From positions 124,001-188,000 of the forward strand of contig JACEFZ010014548.1 of assembly GCA_014155875.1 (NCBI GenBank): a DNA stretch of 64,000 bases. The letters run 5' to 3'. Below are positions 52,774 through 63,055 of this stretch, in pieces. The notes below the pieces were generated by a model that searched no databases, was not told the origin of the DNA, and saw only the letters and a program-made list of their open reading frames with translations. A program made the position numbers and the translations under genes. Position 1 is the first letter of the stretch; the number at the start of each line of letters is the position of its first letter. This stretch comes from Cepaea nemoralis (taxonomy: Eukaryota; Mollusca; Gastropoda; Stylommatophora; Helicidae).

Positions 52774-53179
52774 CTTAAAAAATAAATTAAATTGACCAAA
52801 CAAGATTATGTAATGAAGTTTAGAAGGAACTTTCCCTATTAGACTAAAAATAACACAGTGAGACAGAGAAATGAGACACTAAATGTTACCACTCCACAAT
52901 GCAGCAACTTCTTTAACATTAGAACATTAATTATGGAAACGAAAACAGAAGTCAATAACAGTCCAGGAAAACTATATATTCTTATGTGACAAAGAATAAA
53001 ATTAGCAATTCCTGGCAGCAATAAATTGTTACATTATGATGATAAATCATGCTGAAATAGCTCACCAGTGACCAAAAATAAACCCAAACCACATACTATA
53101 AGCAAAACCAAGAGAAGGGTAAAATGTAGCTTTTCGTCGTGCACGTGCAACAAGTCGCCTGAACAAGTCAAGAAGAATG
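52774..53179. other. Intron upstream of the exon, no gene
   Basis: Nothing supportable. The coiled-coil reading frame begins to its right. Confidence 0.4.
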
Positions 53180-53426
53180 ATATGGGGGGAAAATGGCAAC
53201 CAAGATGTACAGCAAAATAAAAAGCAAGTCAAGGCACTGCTGACGCCGACTCTGACCAGCGACAACGAAAAACTACTAGCGGAAATGAAGGAGATCCAGC
53301 ACAACATCAAACAAGAGATGGAGCGCATGGCGAGATGAAAAAGGAAAACAAAGAAATCCTGCAAACCATTAAATCAGAGCGAGAACTACAAAAAGCTGAA
53401 ATGGAACTTCTCCAAAACAAAACAAC
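53180..53426 (+). pseudogene. Unknown coiled-coil protein, 5' part (interrupted by LINE-T)
   Basis: Plus-strand frames read KQVKALLTPTLTSDNEKLLAEMKEIQHN and, after a +1 break near 53336, MKKENKEILQTIKSERELQK and AEMELLQNKTT. The heptad-like Leu/Ile spacing and high Glu/Lys content indicate coiled coil. The frame continues without shift after the LINE-T insertion at 55350. It could be ORF1 (gag-like) of another retroelement or a retrocopy of a host gene. The family is not recognised. Confidence 0.5.
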
Positions 53427-53570
53427 GGGTACCGTCCAAAAAGAGAAACCTGGACCAATGCAGCAGTCTTTGCCCATGATGTCTATGAAGGTTTCCACTC
53501 AGGCACTGAAACTGTTGCTGCAGCGATTGATCTTGAGGACGCATACAACAGAGTACCACTGGATTTTTTA

Positions 53571-54074
53571 ATGTTTCAGCTTCTTGAACTAAACGTAAGT
53601 CCATTCCTCCTTAGTTGGATCGCTGCAGCCCTCTTCCAACGGAAAGTAGTTTTTAGATGTGGCAGTTGGACTTCGGAACCAACAACAATATATCCTGGCC
53701 TACCACAGGGATCACCATTAACTCCGGTACTGTTCAACGCCTACACAGTGAGAATCACCAGTGAGCAGATCACTGGACCTGGCAGGACATTGTCATATGC
53801 CGATGATGTTTTAGTGTATCGTCAGGGTAAGGATAGAGAGGAGGTTGCTGTGGAACTACAAACCGAACTCAATCGCATAAGTACTTGGTGTGATGAAGCT
53901 GGGGCAATGGTCAACCCAACAAAGGCAACAGTGACTTGGTTCTCGTTGAATAATCATATTGTCAACAATCCAACACCAACTGTAATGCTGTGTTCAGAGA
54001 CGGTGGAAAGAACGCAGGCAATGAATTACCTGGGGATACGGTTGATCGAAGCCTTGCTTATAATGTGCACATAG
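53571..54074 (+). CDS. LINE-T reverse transcriptase domain
   Basis: 167 residues, plus an upstream overlapping stretch from 53427 in the same element (AAIDLEDAYNRVPLDFL holds the first catalytic Asp, 53525-53575). The open frame has SWIAAALFQRKVVFRCG, YPGLPQGSPLTPVLFNAYT (motif with PQG..P), and LSYADDVLVYRQGKDREEV (YADD at about 53796). AMNYLGIRL follows, and then a frameshift to the next ORF. All three RT catalytic Asp are visible. Confidence 0.92.
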   Translation: MFQLLELNVSPFLLSWIAAALFQRKVVFRCGSWTSEPTTIYPGLPQGSPLTPVLFNAYTVRITSEQITGPGRTLSYADDVLVYRQGKDREEVAVELQTELNRISTWCDEAGAMVNPTKATVTWFSLNNHIVNNPTPTVMLCSETVERTQAMNYLGIRLIEALLIMCT

Positions 54075-55315
54075 ACCAGGTGATAAAGGCCAAGCGGGGC
54101 TTGGCAGCGATGCGGGTGATGGCAGCAGCAAACTGTGAGCAGCGCCATCTATGTCTTCTGCACGAGGGGCTGGTCATGTCTGTTTTGGAGTATGCAATGG
54201 CAATCCTGACTCTCAGCCATAAGCAGATAGAAAGGATGGAAAGGATACAGAATGAAGCTATGCGCATTATTCTTGGATGTACAAGAGATACAGCATGCAG
54301 GGCGATGCGCTACCTTCTTGATTTTCCAACCATTGAAGAGAGAATGCAAGTTTGCAGGGCACGCGCCTACCTCAGAATTAACGCAAACACACAGCATCCA
54401 CTGCATAGTGACATTAGGAAGGTGAAGGGCAGCAGGTTAAAAAGAGGACGGTCGTGGATGGGTCAAGCCGAAGACATTCTTCAACAGGTGTGTTCACTTG
54501 AGGACTTAGAACCTGGTGAGGAGTGGGTGCAAGTGCCAACAGACTTCTGCACATCCTTTTCAGTTTGCATCCAACTAGATAGAAAATGCAGACAAGAAAA
54601 TCCGGCTGCTGTGGAGGCTGAAGTACAAGCGTTGATTTTCGAGAATTCGCTAGACGGTGACGCGGTCATCTACACAGATGGGTCGGTCGTCCGACATGTG
54701 AGAAGCTCATGGGCCTTTACAGCTCGGGCCGGAGGGAGAATTGTGAAGGAGGACTCTGGTGCTTTCACTGAAACCACAAGTAGCCTGACCATGGAAGTCA
54801 TGGCAGTAAGTAAAGCAATAACATGGCTCGAGACACAGACATTCACTAGGGCTTGTTTCCTTAGCGACTCAATGAACATGATCAAGAGGATAGAGGAGGG
54901 GTCGATCCGAAGAGAATGGTTGCTGCCTCTGGAGCGGTCTCGGCTGGCAAAGATTAGTTTCATCTTCGTGCCAGGTCATGCGGGAGTACAAGGAAATGAG
55001 CGGGCTGACAAGCTCGCAGGTGAGGCTACTGTGGAGGGCGGACGCGCCATGGACCAGGCTGACATTCTGAATGCTCTACGAGAAGTGAGACTTTTGCAAG
55101 AACCAAGTGATGACTGTGAATCTACAACAATGGCCAGACTGCGAGAGCAGCAAATTAAAAGAGGGGTGGCCAAACAAGAACACTACGCAGGAAGCCAAAG
55201 AAGATTGATAAACCAACACAGAACTGGCGTCGTTAGCCGCTATACGCTGCGGGATTTGCTGAGGAGGGGATCCGAGCACTTATGGACTGAATGGTCCGAT
55301 GTGCAACGAGGATGA
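53990..55315 (+). CDS. LINE-T RT thumb plus RNase H, 441 residues open
   Basis: The frame overlaps the RT frame by 85 nt in a different phase, so one indel separates them. It reads DRSLAYNVHIDQVIKAKRGL, LEYAMAILTLSHKQIERMERIQNEAMRIILGCTRDTACRAM, then a linker. RNase H follows: AVIYTDGSVV (Asp, about 54677), SLTMEVMAVSKAI (Glu, about 54794), CFLSDSMNMIKRI (Asp, about 54866) and FVPGHAGVQGNERADKLAGE (His, about 54977; Asp of ERAD). The full D-E-D-H/D set is present. It ends LRDLLRRGSEHLWTEW before the 3' UTR. Confidence 0.92.
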   Translation: MFRDGGKNAGNELPGDTVDRSLAYNVHIDQVIKAKRGLAAMRVMAAANCEQRHLCLLHEGLVMSVLEYAMAILTLSHKQIERMERIQNEAMRIILGCTRDTACRAMRYLLDFPTIEERMQVCRARAYLRINANTQHPLHSDIRKVKGSRLKRGRSWMGQAEDILQQVCSLEDLEPGEEWVQVPTDFCTSFSVCIQLDRKCRQENPAAVEAEVQALIFENSLDGDAVIYTDGSVVRHVRSSWAFTARAGGRIVKEDSGAFTETTSSLTMEVMAVSKAITWLETQTFTRACFLSDSMNMIKRIEEGSIRREWLLPLERSRLAKISFIFVPGHAGVQGNERADKLAGEATVEGGRAMDQADILNALREVRLLQEPSDDCESTTMARLREQQIKRGVAKQEHYAGSQRRLINQHRTGVVSRYTLRDLLRRGSEHLWTEWSDVQRG

Positions 55316-55349
55316 TCTGTCGACTAACTAACTAACTAACTAAAACAAC

Positions 55350-55980
55350 AGAAGCTGTACAAGAAATGACAGAGAAACCACAAGATGAAAAGCAGCAAGA
55401 GACCGAACCTGAACCGCTAGCTAAAACCACCAGCAGCCCAACTTTGATGCCCGAAACAGTCAAAGGGAAGCCAATAGCCCGCTAGACCTCTGAAGAAAAC
55501 CGAGATGAGCACCCTGACGATGGCAGAGAGGACGCCCCGATACCGCCAATATTCACCGATGAAGCAATCGCAGAGATGAAAAGGGATCATGAACTCAGGT
55601 GCAAGGAATACAGAAGACGCATGGAAGACAAAGAAAAAGTACAAGAAACACAAGGGAAAACCAATGCCCTACCGTACCTATAAAGAATGCCCAGACTTAA
55701 ACATGGATGACGTACATTCATGAGCATAGTATATAGATGACGGAGAAATCGTCCCATGGCTGACCATGGAGGAAGAGATCGAAAGGCAACAAAAACTCAA
55801 ACTCGAAAGAGAACAAAGGCACAAGGAAGAAAATGAAAACATCGAAAAGCTTCTATGGACTATACACAAAAAAGGAGGCAAAAAGACCAAATAAAAAGTC
55901 CTTATAAGGACTGCACCCAGACGAGCCAGGAGCCTGCACCAACAAAGAAAACCACAAGAAGAGACGAGCACAAAGGATAG
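55350..55980 (+). pseudogene. Unknown coiled-coil protein, 3' part
   Basis: Continues in the same phase as 53345-53426: EAVQEMTEKPQDEKQQETEP, a stop near 55484, DDGREDAPIPPIFTDEAIAEMKRDHELRCKEYRRRMEDKE, and after shifts DDGEIVPWLTMEEEIERQQK followed by a Lys/Glu-rich helix and KKGGKKTK then TAA near 55893. It is charged and repetitive, with predicted coiled coils. There are several stops, so it is a pseudogene. No known family recognised. Confidence 0.5.
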
Positions 55981-56034
55981 CCGTCAACCAATCTCCTTGC
56001 TGACGCCACGGACACAAACACTTACATAACCAGT

Positions 56035-56192
56035 CCTTCTTCTTCTGCGTTCATCCAGAGTTTTTTTTTTCCGGACGTGATTGCGTTGTGCCTGTTTACA
56101 GCAGAGCTGCGTTCTTGCGCCATTAGGCCAACACATCCGACTTCTGCGGGCATTTGTTGACCGGATTAACCTTCCCAGTGGTTTCTTAGGAC
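56035..56192 (-). mobile_element. SINE-1 copy
   Basis: On the minus strand it runs from GGGAAGGTTAATCCGGTCAAC through ATGCCCGCAGAAGTCGGATG and GCAAGAACGCAGCTCTGCTG to CTCTGGATGAACGCAGAAG, with GAAGAAG tail. It is about 85-90 percent identical to 37544-37681. Confidence 0.9.
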
Positions 56193-56719
56193 GTTTGACT
56201 CTCACTGTTGTGGCATTATCCCCCATCCCAGCTGGCCCATATTGAACAGCCAAAGACATCCTGGTCAGCCCTCAAGAGAAGGCAGGGGCAGACCATGGGC
56301 ATTCCTCGCCATCCAAGGAGGCTTCCATACTTGTAGAGCCGACACACAGCGCTCTGGTACTGGGCTCACCCAAGGAATCGCCACGTCCTGCACATGGCTG
56401 CTTAGCCTCACTTCCGTATATTGGGCCTTCCGTTCACCATAGGCTGTTCTTCCGGAAACCAGAAGAATGCAGTCTGCAGATGACATCCACACAGTGAGCT
56501 TTCGATTCGGACTTTCCACGTAATGGATTTGCTATCCAAGCAATATTCCATTTCATGCCACTAGGACACTTTTTCCACTTTTTATGAAGCCCACACAGTG
56601 AGCTTTTGATTCGGACTTTCCACGTAATGGATTTGCTACCCAAGCAATATTCCATTTCATGCCTCTGGGACGCTTTTGTAACCAACATACCTGTGGTATG
56701 AAGTGTGGCAGTCTACATA
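56193..56719. repeat. Unassigned sequence with a 104-bp direct duplication
   Basis: CCACACAGTGAGCTTT starts at 56487 and 56591. The copies share ATTCGGACTTTCCACGTAAT and GCAATATTCCATTTCATGCC and run to about 56677. 56193-56486 is unassigned. Confidence 0.8.
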
Positions 56720-57890
56720 CTTCTTCATGCACCTTTAAATGTCAACCTGAATGTAGTTAAAGTAAGCTGCAGTCAACTTGAGCTTGTTGATATCTCCATA
56801 GAGCTTGTCCTCAAATGAAGCAGGTGTGGGCCAAAATATCTTTCTCTGTTCCGCATATATTGAGCACTCCTGCAGCAAATGTTTAGCTGTCATTTTACCA
56901 GTTCCACAATTACATTCATCGGTATCTCCTATCTTTAGTTTATTGAACAAGTGGTATTTCAGCCTGTTATGTCCTGTGCGGAGTTGAGTTTGTATTATGC
57001 ATCATCTTTCTGGTGGCCTGGATGCTCTGATTCCCATTTGGTTCTATAAGTGCTTTTCATAAACCTCTTATGCCTCATTATAGGTTATGTCTATGTCAGG
57101 CTGTGGTAGTCGTCCACCTTCTTTGGCTAGTCTGTCAGCCTCTTCATTTCCAGGTATACAGCAATGTGATGGGATCCACTGTATTACAACTTTTTTGGAT
57201 TTCTGGCACAGACCATGGCATGCTTACTCTTAGGTCAGCTAGTTCTGTGCTGTTTTTGCTCTTCAGTATTGAGACAGCTGACTTTGCATCTGTGAAGATA
57301 GCTATTTGCTTCTCTTTATTTTCCTCCATCAAGAGCATTTCTGCTGCAGTTTTCAAAGCCACTACCTCCGCTTTTAAGTTACTTGAAAATTTTCCAGTTG
57401 CCACCGACTTTTTTTTCACTCCATTTTTTACATTTAGCAGAATTCCTCCTCCATTTTCTATTGAATTTTTGGCTGATCCATCTGAATATGCATGGGTCTA
57501 ATTGCTGCTTGGGTAATGTTCTTTTATGTAGTTTAGGGTTATTTTTCTTCTTTTGGTTTCATTCTGAGTGTTCTTTTTCTCAATACCAGGAATGTTTTCT
57601 ATCATCTCAGGCAGTTGCTGCTATCTCCAAGCTGGGAACTTGTGTGCATTGTAAATGGGTTTGACTTGATATGTTAAGTATGGGATCTGCCCCGGTTTGC
57701 AGTTTCTACAAAGTTGCTACGCTTCAGTCTTCCCTTTCCAAAACCATTAAACCTGTTATACATAGGGTGGTCTGTCAATCTTCTAAATTTGTCTGCTTGT
57801 TGCTGGGCTCTGCTATCTCTTCTATCCTGCATTGGTTGTAAACAAGTGATCTTTTCTAACTCATTAATAGGTGATGTTTTTGTAGACGGT
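56720..57890 (-). mobile_element. LINE-A-related element (RNase H and C-terminal knuckle), 3' part
   Basis: On the minus strand, the RNase H part has KAEVVALKTAAEMLLMEENKEKQIAIFTDAKSAVSILK (57370-57250) and then sequence equivalent to IPGNEEADRLAKEGG (57160-57110). The C-terminal part has HLFNKLKIGDTDECNCGTGKMTAKHLLQECSIYAEQRKIFWPTP (56960-56830). Upstream linker sequence runs to 57890 and continues at 63160 beyond the LINE-Z insertion. Confidence 0.85.
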
Positions 57891-58600
57891 ACTACCGCAT
57901 TCTGTTAGCGCCGAACGTTGGGCAGAGCTTACCAAACCCGACACCCCACATTGTGCCAATGGCTTCGGGTGGAAGACCGCATTTGGGAGTGTACAAGCCT
58001 TACCCTGGTGCAAGGAAATGCTAACATAAAGACAAAATGTTATGGCAGGGCAGACCAGGCCCTAAGCCTTGGTTGGCGGCTGGTCTAGGATCAAAGCTCC
58101 GACAGGCGGACAGTTAGAGCATTGCTTTGCTGATCCGGCAGCTTCTGCAGCTTGTCTTGTTCCAGATGTAGAGGTGTTACTTTCCTCTGGAGTGAACTAG
58201 GCAGGCCGAGAGAGGGATCATGCTGCATGGGCAACACATGATCTCTATATTTTAGCCCAGGCTTTGTGCTATGGAGAGGCAATAACACCATCCCTGGTCT
58301 TAACCGGTCTCGGAATCAAAGCGAGAGGCAACTGTTACGGGTTATAAGTCCCTGTCAATTGGCGTAGAAGTGGAGCGCCACGCGTTGCCTCTGAGGGTGG
58401 GAGACACCTACAGGTGTCACTGATCAGCTACCACCCGCCTCAGGCTGGGCAGCCCCCGGCCAATTGGGTGCTGATCCGCCACAGCCTGCCTGCTTCAATA
58501 GGTGCTTGGGCTAGGACAAAATCTGTATCGCAGGCTGTAAAACCAATGCACCAGGTACTAATAAAAAGAATAGAAACCTCAAGCTGCGGCTTGCAACCTG
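57891..58600 (+). other. LINE-Z 5' UTR / promoter region
   Basis: GC-richer than the window average, with no convincing ORF, leading directly into the endonuclease start (LRLATWNVRTM). LINE 5' UTRs usually hold an internal promoter. That function is inference here. Confidence 0.6.
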
Positions 58601-59507
58601 GAACGTGAGAACCATGTGTCCAGGATTTTCCACTGACTTGACCAATATTGATGTGAGAAAAATGGCTGTGATTGATGCCGAACTCAATCGTCTTAACATT
58701 GATGTTGCTGGCCTGCAGGAGACTCGCCTCGCTGAGGAAAGGTCACTCAGGGAAAACAATTACACCTTTTTTTTAGGAAGGGCAGGCAGAAAAAAGGCAA
58801 CACGGTGTGGGCTTTGCAGTGAAGAATTTGCTACTGGGAATGACTGAAATTCCAGCAGGAGGAAATGAAAGACTATTATCGCTGCTTGGCAACCTCTTGT
58901 GGTTTTGCCACCATTATTACTGCATATGCACCGACACTCGATTCCTCTGATGATGTGAAGGATTCGTTCTATGAGGAGTTAGACTGTGATCAAGGCAGTT
59001 CCAAAATCTGACTACATTTATATGCTCAGTGATTTCAATTCTCGTGTGGGCAAGGACTCGAGTTCATGGCCAGTGTGCCTTGGAAAATACATCGGTCGCA
59101 TGAATGAAAATGGGCAAAGGCTGCTGGAGCATTGCACCAGAAATGACCTATGTATTACAAACTCCTTTTTTAAAACAAAAGAGTTACATAAGGTCACATG
59201 GAAACATCCAAGATCCAGCCATTGGCATCAGCTGGACTTCATCAAACGGAGACAACATCTCAACCATATATCATTGACTCAAAGTTACCACAGTACTGAT
59301 TGTGATACGGATCATTCTTTGGTTGTTGCAAGGGTTAGACTGAGACCAAAGAGAATCTACACAGCTAAACACAAATCTAGCCCCAGGATTAATATTATTA
59401 ACACTCACGATCCTGAAAAGTGCTTTCAGTTTCAACAGCAACTTGAAGACGCTTTCACTGATACACCAGAAAATTGTACAGTAAATGAAAAGTGGGGTCA
59501 ACTTTAG
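58580..59507 (+). pseudogene. LINE-Z AP-type endonuclease domain
   Basis: LATWNVRTMCPGF...RLNIDVAGLQETRLAEE (58588-58740; Glu of QETR), frame breaks near 58800-58985, YIYMLSDFNSRVGKDSS (59005-59070; DFN), NDLCITNSFFKTKELHKVTWKHPRSSHWHQLDFI (59140-59245), DCDTDHSLVVARVRLR (59300-59350; catalytic D-H). This enzyme nicks target DNA. The catalytic residues that can be seen are intact, but the frame is not. Confidence 0.9.
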
Positions 59508-59598
59508 GAAACTTTATAAAACTGCTGTAGGGGTTTACGGCTCTGTGGATCATAAGAGGCAGGACTGGTTTGCGGCAGACAGCTAGACTCTGCAGCCC

Positions 59599-60123
59599 TT
59601 GATTGATAAGAAGAAGATAGCTCTCTTAATAAACAAGGAAAGACCAACGCGTAACACTCTGAGTTATCTAAAGCAAACTAGGAAGGATGTGCAAAAGGCT
59701 GCCAGGCAGTGTGCAAATGATTATTGGATCAAGTTATGTGAGTCCATTCAAATCGCAAATGATAAGGGAAACATCAGAAGCATGTATGAAGGAATAAAGA
59801 AAGCCTGTGGTCCAATGATCAAAAGAAGTGCACCATTGAAAACCTTGACTGGAGAAATCATAACTGATAAGAAACAGCAGATGGACAGATGGGTAGAGCA
59901 CTATTTGGAGCTTTACTCAAGTGAGACCAAACTAGCGGATGATGCCATCAAAGCCATAGAGGCTCTACCAACACTTGACCACCTGGACACACTTCCCACC
60001 ATAACAGAAGTTAAGTGTGCTATAAATGAACTTGCATCTGGCAAAGCTCCAGGTAAGGATGGGATTCCAATAGAGGTTATCAGGAGAGGGCAAGACACAC
60101 ACACTCTACAGATCCACCAGCTA
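59599..60123 (+). CDS. LINE-Z linker and RT N-terminus
   Basis: The 175-residue open frame ends at the transposon junction. It contains RNTLSYLKQTRKDVQKAARQCANDYW, KACGPMIKRSAPLKTLTGEI, RWVEHYLELYSSE and LASGKAPGKDGIPIEVIRRGQD (RT entry), then LQIHQ. Without the insertion the frame would continue into ELCWR...PQDFKDSSI at 61575, because the bases at the empty site keep phase. Confidence 0.88.
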
Positions 60124-60412
60124 TAGTATGTTCTGATTTGAATGCCTTCATTCACGATCAATTATTTTGAAAACTGTCTGTTGCATCATTATGAAATTTT
60201 TCCAGCCGTCTTATATTTACCCCCACTCAAGGAATATGTCTTTGATAAGTCCAAAAACAACTTAAATCATCAAAAGCGGCGACATTCCTTTGATGTTTTG
60301 CTGAACAACTAGTGATTTCTCGCTAACAAAGTTAAGTTTACAGTAATTGGAGACCTGTCAATTCAGATGACACACAAAGGCGTATCCGGATTCCTATGGG
60401 AGTGGGTGCAAT

Positions 60413-60660
60413 GAAAGAAGTAGCTTAAATTCGACAGGGTCGTCTGCACTGCACCGGGTTTTTATCCCATATGGCTCAGTTTCTTTCCGCAGCGCGGAAA
60501 GCGTAGCACAGAGCACGAACTCCGTAGCTCCAGCGACGACCCTCGGGAGTCTCTGAAAAAATGCACTCGTGAAATGAAGGACGCGGCCCGGAATCGAACA
60601 TACAACCTTCGGAGCCTGAGTCATACGGCTTGACCACTTCACCACGGAGAATCCCGAGAG
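60413..60660 (-). mobile_element. SINE-5 inside the IS630-like deletion copy
   Basis: On the minus strand, TCCGTGGTGAAGTGGTCAAGCCGTATGACTC, the B box TGTTCGATTCCGGGCC, then ACGAGTGCATTTTTTCAGAG and TCGTCGCTGGAGCTACGGAG. Flanked by ATTGCACCC complements at 60404-60412 and 60661-60669. This copy retains a segment that the 45386 copy lacks. Confidence 0.9.
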
Positions 60661-61046
60661 GGGTGCAATGTGTAATATTAGTAAAGACAGAAAATTTACA
60701 GAGGCACGGGGTAAATAATTTGTAAATTAACAGGAAAGTAGAAGGACTATATTTCTTACCTTATTTTCTATTTCCTTCTTGTTTCTTCAGCTGATGCTGA
60801 TGCTGTAATGTTTAGGGCCTGCAATTCGTCTGAATAGTTGGAGCAAAATATCCCAGTAAGTGTGTACGTAGATTAAGGTCTGCGATCTGCTCAGACCTTA
60901 ATCTGTGTCAGACAATTCCAGTAGGTTGATGATTGCTCTCGGTTGCATAAAATTCAATCCATCCTTTCTCCAATAGTCCTCTTCCTCTTTCAACACATGG
61001 TCCTCACATTTTTTCTAGTAACTTTTATCAATATTTAATAGCGCGG

Positions 61047-61209
61047 ACAGACAGACAGACAGAAAGGTAGGTAGGTAGGTAGAAAGGTAGGCAGAAAGGT
61101 AGGTGGGTGGGTCGGTCGGTCGGCAGGCAGGAGATAGGTAGGTAGGTAGCTAGCTAGCTAGACAGATAGATAGATAGATCCCCACCTGAAGCCGGGCCTT
61201 GTCAGCTAG
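61047..61209 (+). mobile_element. Helitron 3' end with tetranucleotide repeats
   Basis: (GACA)n, (GGTA)n, (GGTC)n, (GCTA)n and (GATA)n runs, followed by CCACCTGAAGCCGGGCCTTGTCAGCTAG|T. The last part matches the 3' terminus of the element at 7289. No 5' end is visible here, so it is either truncated or a terminal fragment. Confidence 0.7.
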
Positions 61210-61363
61210 TTTATTTATATAATCACGTTTCATGAAAGAACCCCCATTTGGAGACACCTCTGAATCTTCGCGCTCTTTGTTTCAAAACGGAAATCATGTG
61301 AAAATTTTTTAAAATGCAGGGACGTGTCTTGGTGAAGCTGTAATACTGTTAAAATGATGGACG

Positions 61364-61438
61364 TACAGCAGATTTCAAAGTTTGTTTATATGCGGTAATT
61401 TATATACTGCATATAATCAAACTTTGAAATCTGCTGTA
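61364..61438. repeat. 75-bp palindrome in IS630-like copy
   Basis: TACAGCAGATTTCAAAGTTT at 61364 and its complement ending at 61438 form 30-bp arms with one mismatch and a 15-nt spacer. The corresponding stretch of the larger copy (42752-42785) has only one arm. Confidence 0.9.
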
Positions 61439-61573
61439 AAATCTCCAGAACAAAAATTTTGTTGTTGGGTGGACATAATGATAAGGTTATATATTAAATC
61501 TCATCATTTTCCCTCAGTTGGTTACTGAGATATTGAATTTTATATTGAGGCAACAAAACAAAAAAAAACTATA

Positions 61574-63055
61574 ATAGAGCTATGCTGGCGAGGACAAGTC
61601 CCACAGGATTTCAAAGATTCAAGCATCATAACACTGTACAAGAACAAGGATTATCGGAGCGACTGTAACAACTATAGGGGTATCTCACTTCTGTGTATTG
61701 TTGGAAAAGTGTTTGCCAGAATTGTTCTGCGCAGACTTTAAGTCCTAGGAGATCAAGTCTACCCCGAATCACAGTGTGGCTTTCGATAGAACTGGTCTAC
61801 CACTGATATGATATTCTCATTGCGACAAATGCAAGAAAAATGCCGTGAACAGAATCAACCACTGTTTATTGCCTTCATCGACCTCACAAAGGCATTTGAT
61901 TTGGTCAGTCGTGAGGGTCTGTTCAAGGCACTAAAGAAGATTGGCTGCCCACCAACTCTTCTGTCCATTGTGGAATCGTTATAATCAAGTTTGATGGTGC
62001 AACTTCTGAAGAGTTTGAAATCAAGAGTGGAGTTAAGCAAGGTTGTGTACTAGCTCCCACCCTCTTTGGAATATACTTTTCACTTCTACTGTGGCGGCCT
62101 CTACAATTCTCAGAGATTGAAGGCCAAGACCAAAAATAGGAGGGTACTGATCAGAGAGTTGCTTTTTGCAGACAATGCTGCAGTTGCGACACACTCTGGG
62201 GAAGAATTACAATGTCTACTACCTGCATTCTCCAATGCTTGTTCTGAAGTTGGTTTAACAATTAGCAAAAAGAAGACACAGATTATGTCACAAGGTGCAC
62301 ATGGGGTACCATCAATCTTCATTGACGCCGAAATAGAGATGGTAGACCATTTTACATATCTAGGATCAGTGGTAAACAGCAAATTATCCCTAGATCAGGA
62401 AATCAACATCCGGATTGGTAAGGCAGCAACAACAATGAACAGGTTAAGAAAGAGTCTGGGAGAACAGGAAGCTTACTGCCAAAACAAAAGTCCTTGTCTA
62501 TCAAGCCTGTGTCCTTAGTACTCTTCTTTATGGCAGTGAAACCTGGACAACTTACTCACACCAAGAGAAACATTTAAACAGCTTTCATATGCGGTGTCTG
62601 CGAAGAATTCTTAGTATTAAGTGGCAAGACAAAATCACAAATACTGAAGTATTGGAAAGATCAGGTTGTGTGACGGTTTATTCCATGCTCAGTCTTCGTA
62701 GACTTAGATGAATATGACATCTTAGGAGGATGGATGATGGTAGAATACCAAAGGACATCTTTTTTGGTGAATTAAAAGTGGGTAAGAGATCTCAGGGTCA
62801 GCCTCTACTATGATACAAGGATGTGTGTAAGCGGGACATGATTGATACAGGCATTGATAATGCACATTGGGAGCAAGTCGCTGCTGAACGTGTTGCATGG
62901 AGGGCAAACATCAGAAATGGAATAAAGACAAAAGAGAAAATTATTGCAGATAAGTCACACACCGAGCATGTGAGACGTAAGATGAAGCATGATGGTGGAA
63001 ATGTCCACATGTTCACATGCACCCACTGTGAACGAACATTTACAGCGTGAATTGG
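61574..63055 (+). pseudogene. LINE-Z RT core, C-terminal domain and C2H2 finger
   Basis: ELCWR.GQVPQDFKDSSIITLYKNKDYRSDCNNYRGISLL, FIAFIDLTKAFDLVSREGL (Asp), SGVKQGCVLAPTLFGIYFSLLL, LLFADNAAVATHSGEELQ (FADN, second Asp replaced by Asn, about 62163). VVDHFTYLGSVVNSKLSLDQEIN, RRKMKHDGGNVHMFTCTHCERTFTA, then a TGA in the finger. Deletions lie near 61981 and 62092. The second copy in this window also lacks the second catalytic Asp. Confidence 0.88.

Larger units (their letters stand above)
53427..55341 (+). mobile_element. LINE-T, 5'-truncated, well-preserved
   Basis: Flanked by the 8-bp AAAACAAC (53419-53426, 55342-55349). It starts within RT (GYRPKRETWTNAAVFAHDVYEGF) and ends GATGATCTGTCG(ACTA)n. 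It encodes RT and RNase H with only one obvious frame break (near 54040). Fragments of the family occur at 16586, 20920, 32830, 35591 and 63368, and relatives at 31436 and 37036. Confidence 0.93.
60124..61571 (-). mobile_element. Deletion derivative of the IS630/Tc1-like element, in LINE-Z
   Basis: TA duplications at 60122-60123 and 61572-61573. Ends TAGTATGTTCTG and, inverted, TAGTTTTTTTTTG. 60160-60340 is the reverse complement of 45660-45840. 60660-60850 matches 45390-45250 and 44640. 61370-61550 matches 42640-42810. The transposase core is missing. It holds SINE-5 (60413-60660) at the same internal position as the larger copy, and a Helitron 3' end (61047-61209). Confidence 0.88.

Noticed and set aside
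56265..56688. Two 84-residue frames on the minus strand
   Set aside because: Partly produced by the 104-bp duplication, with no recognisable motif.
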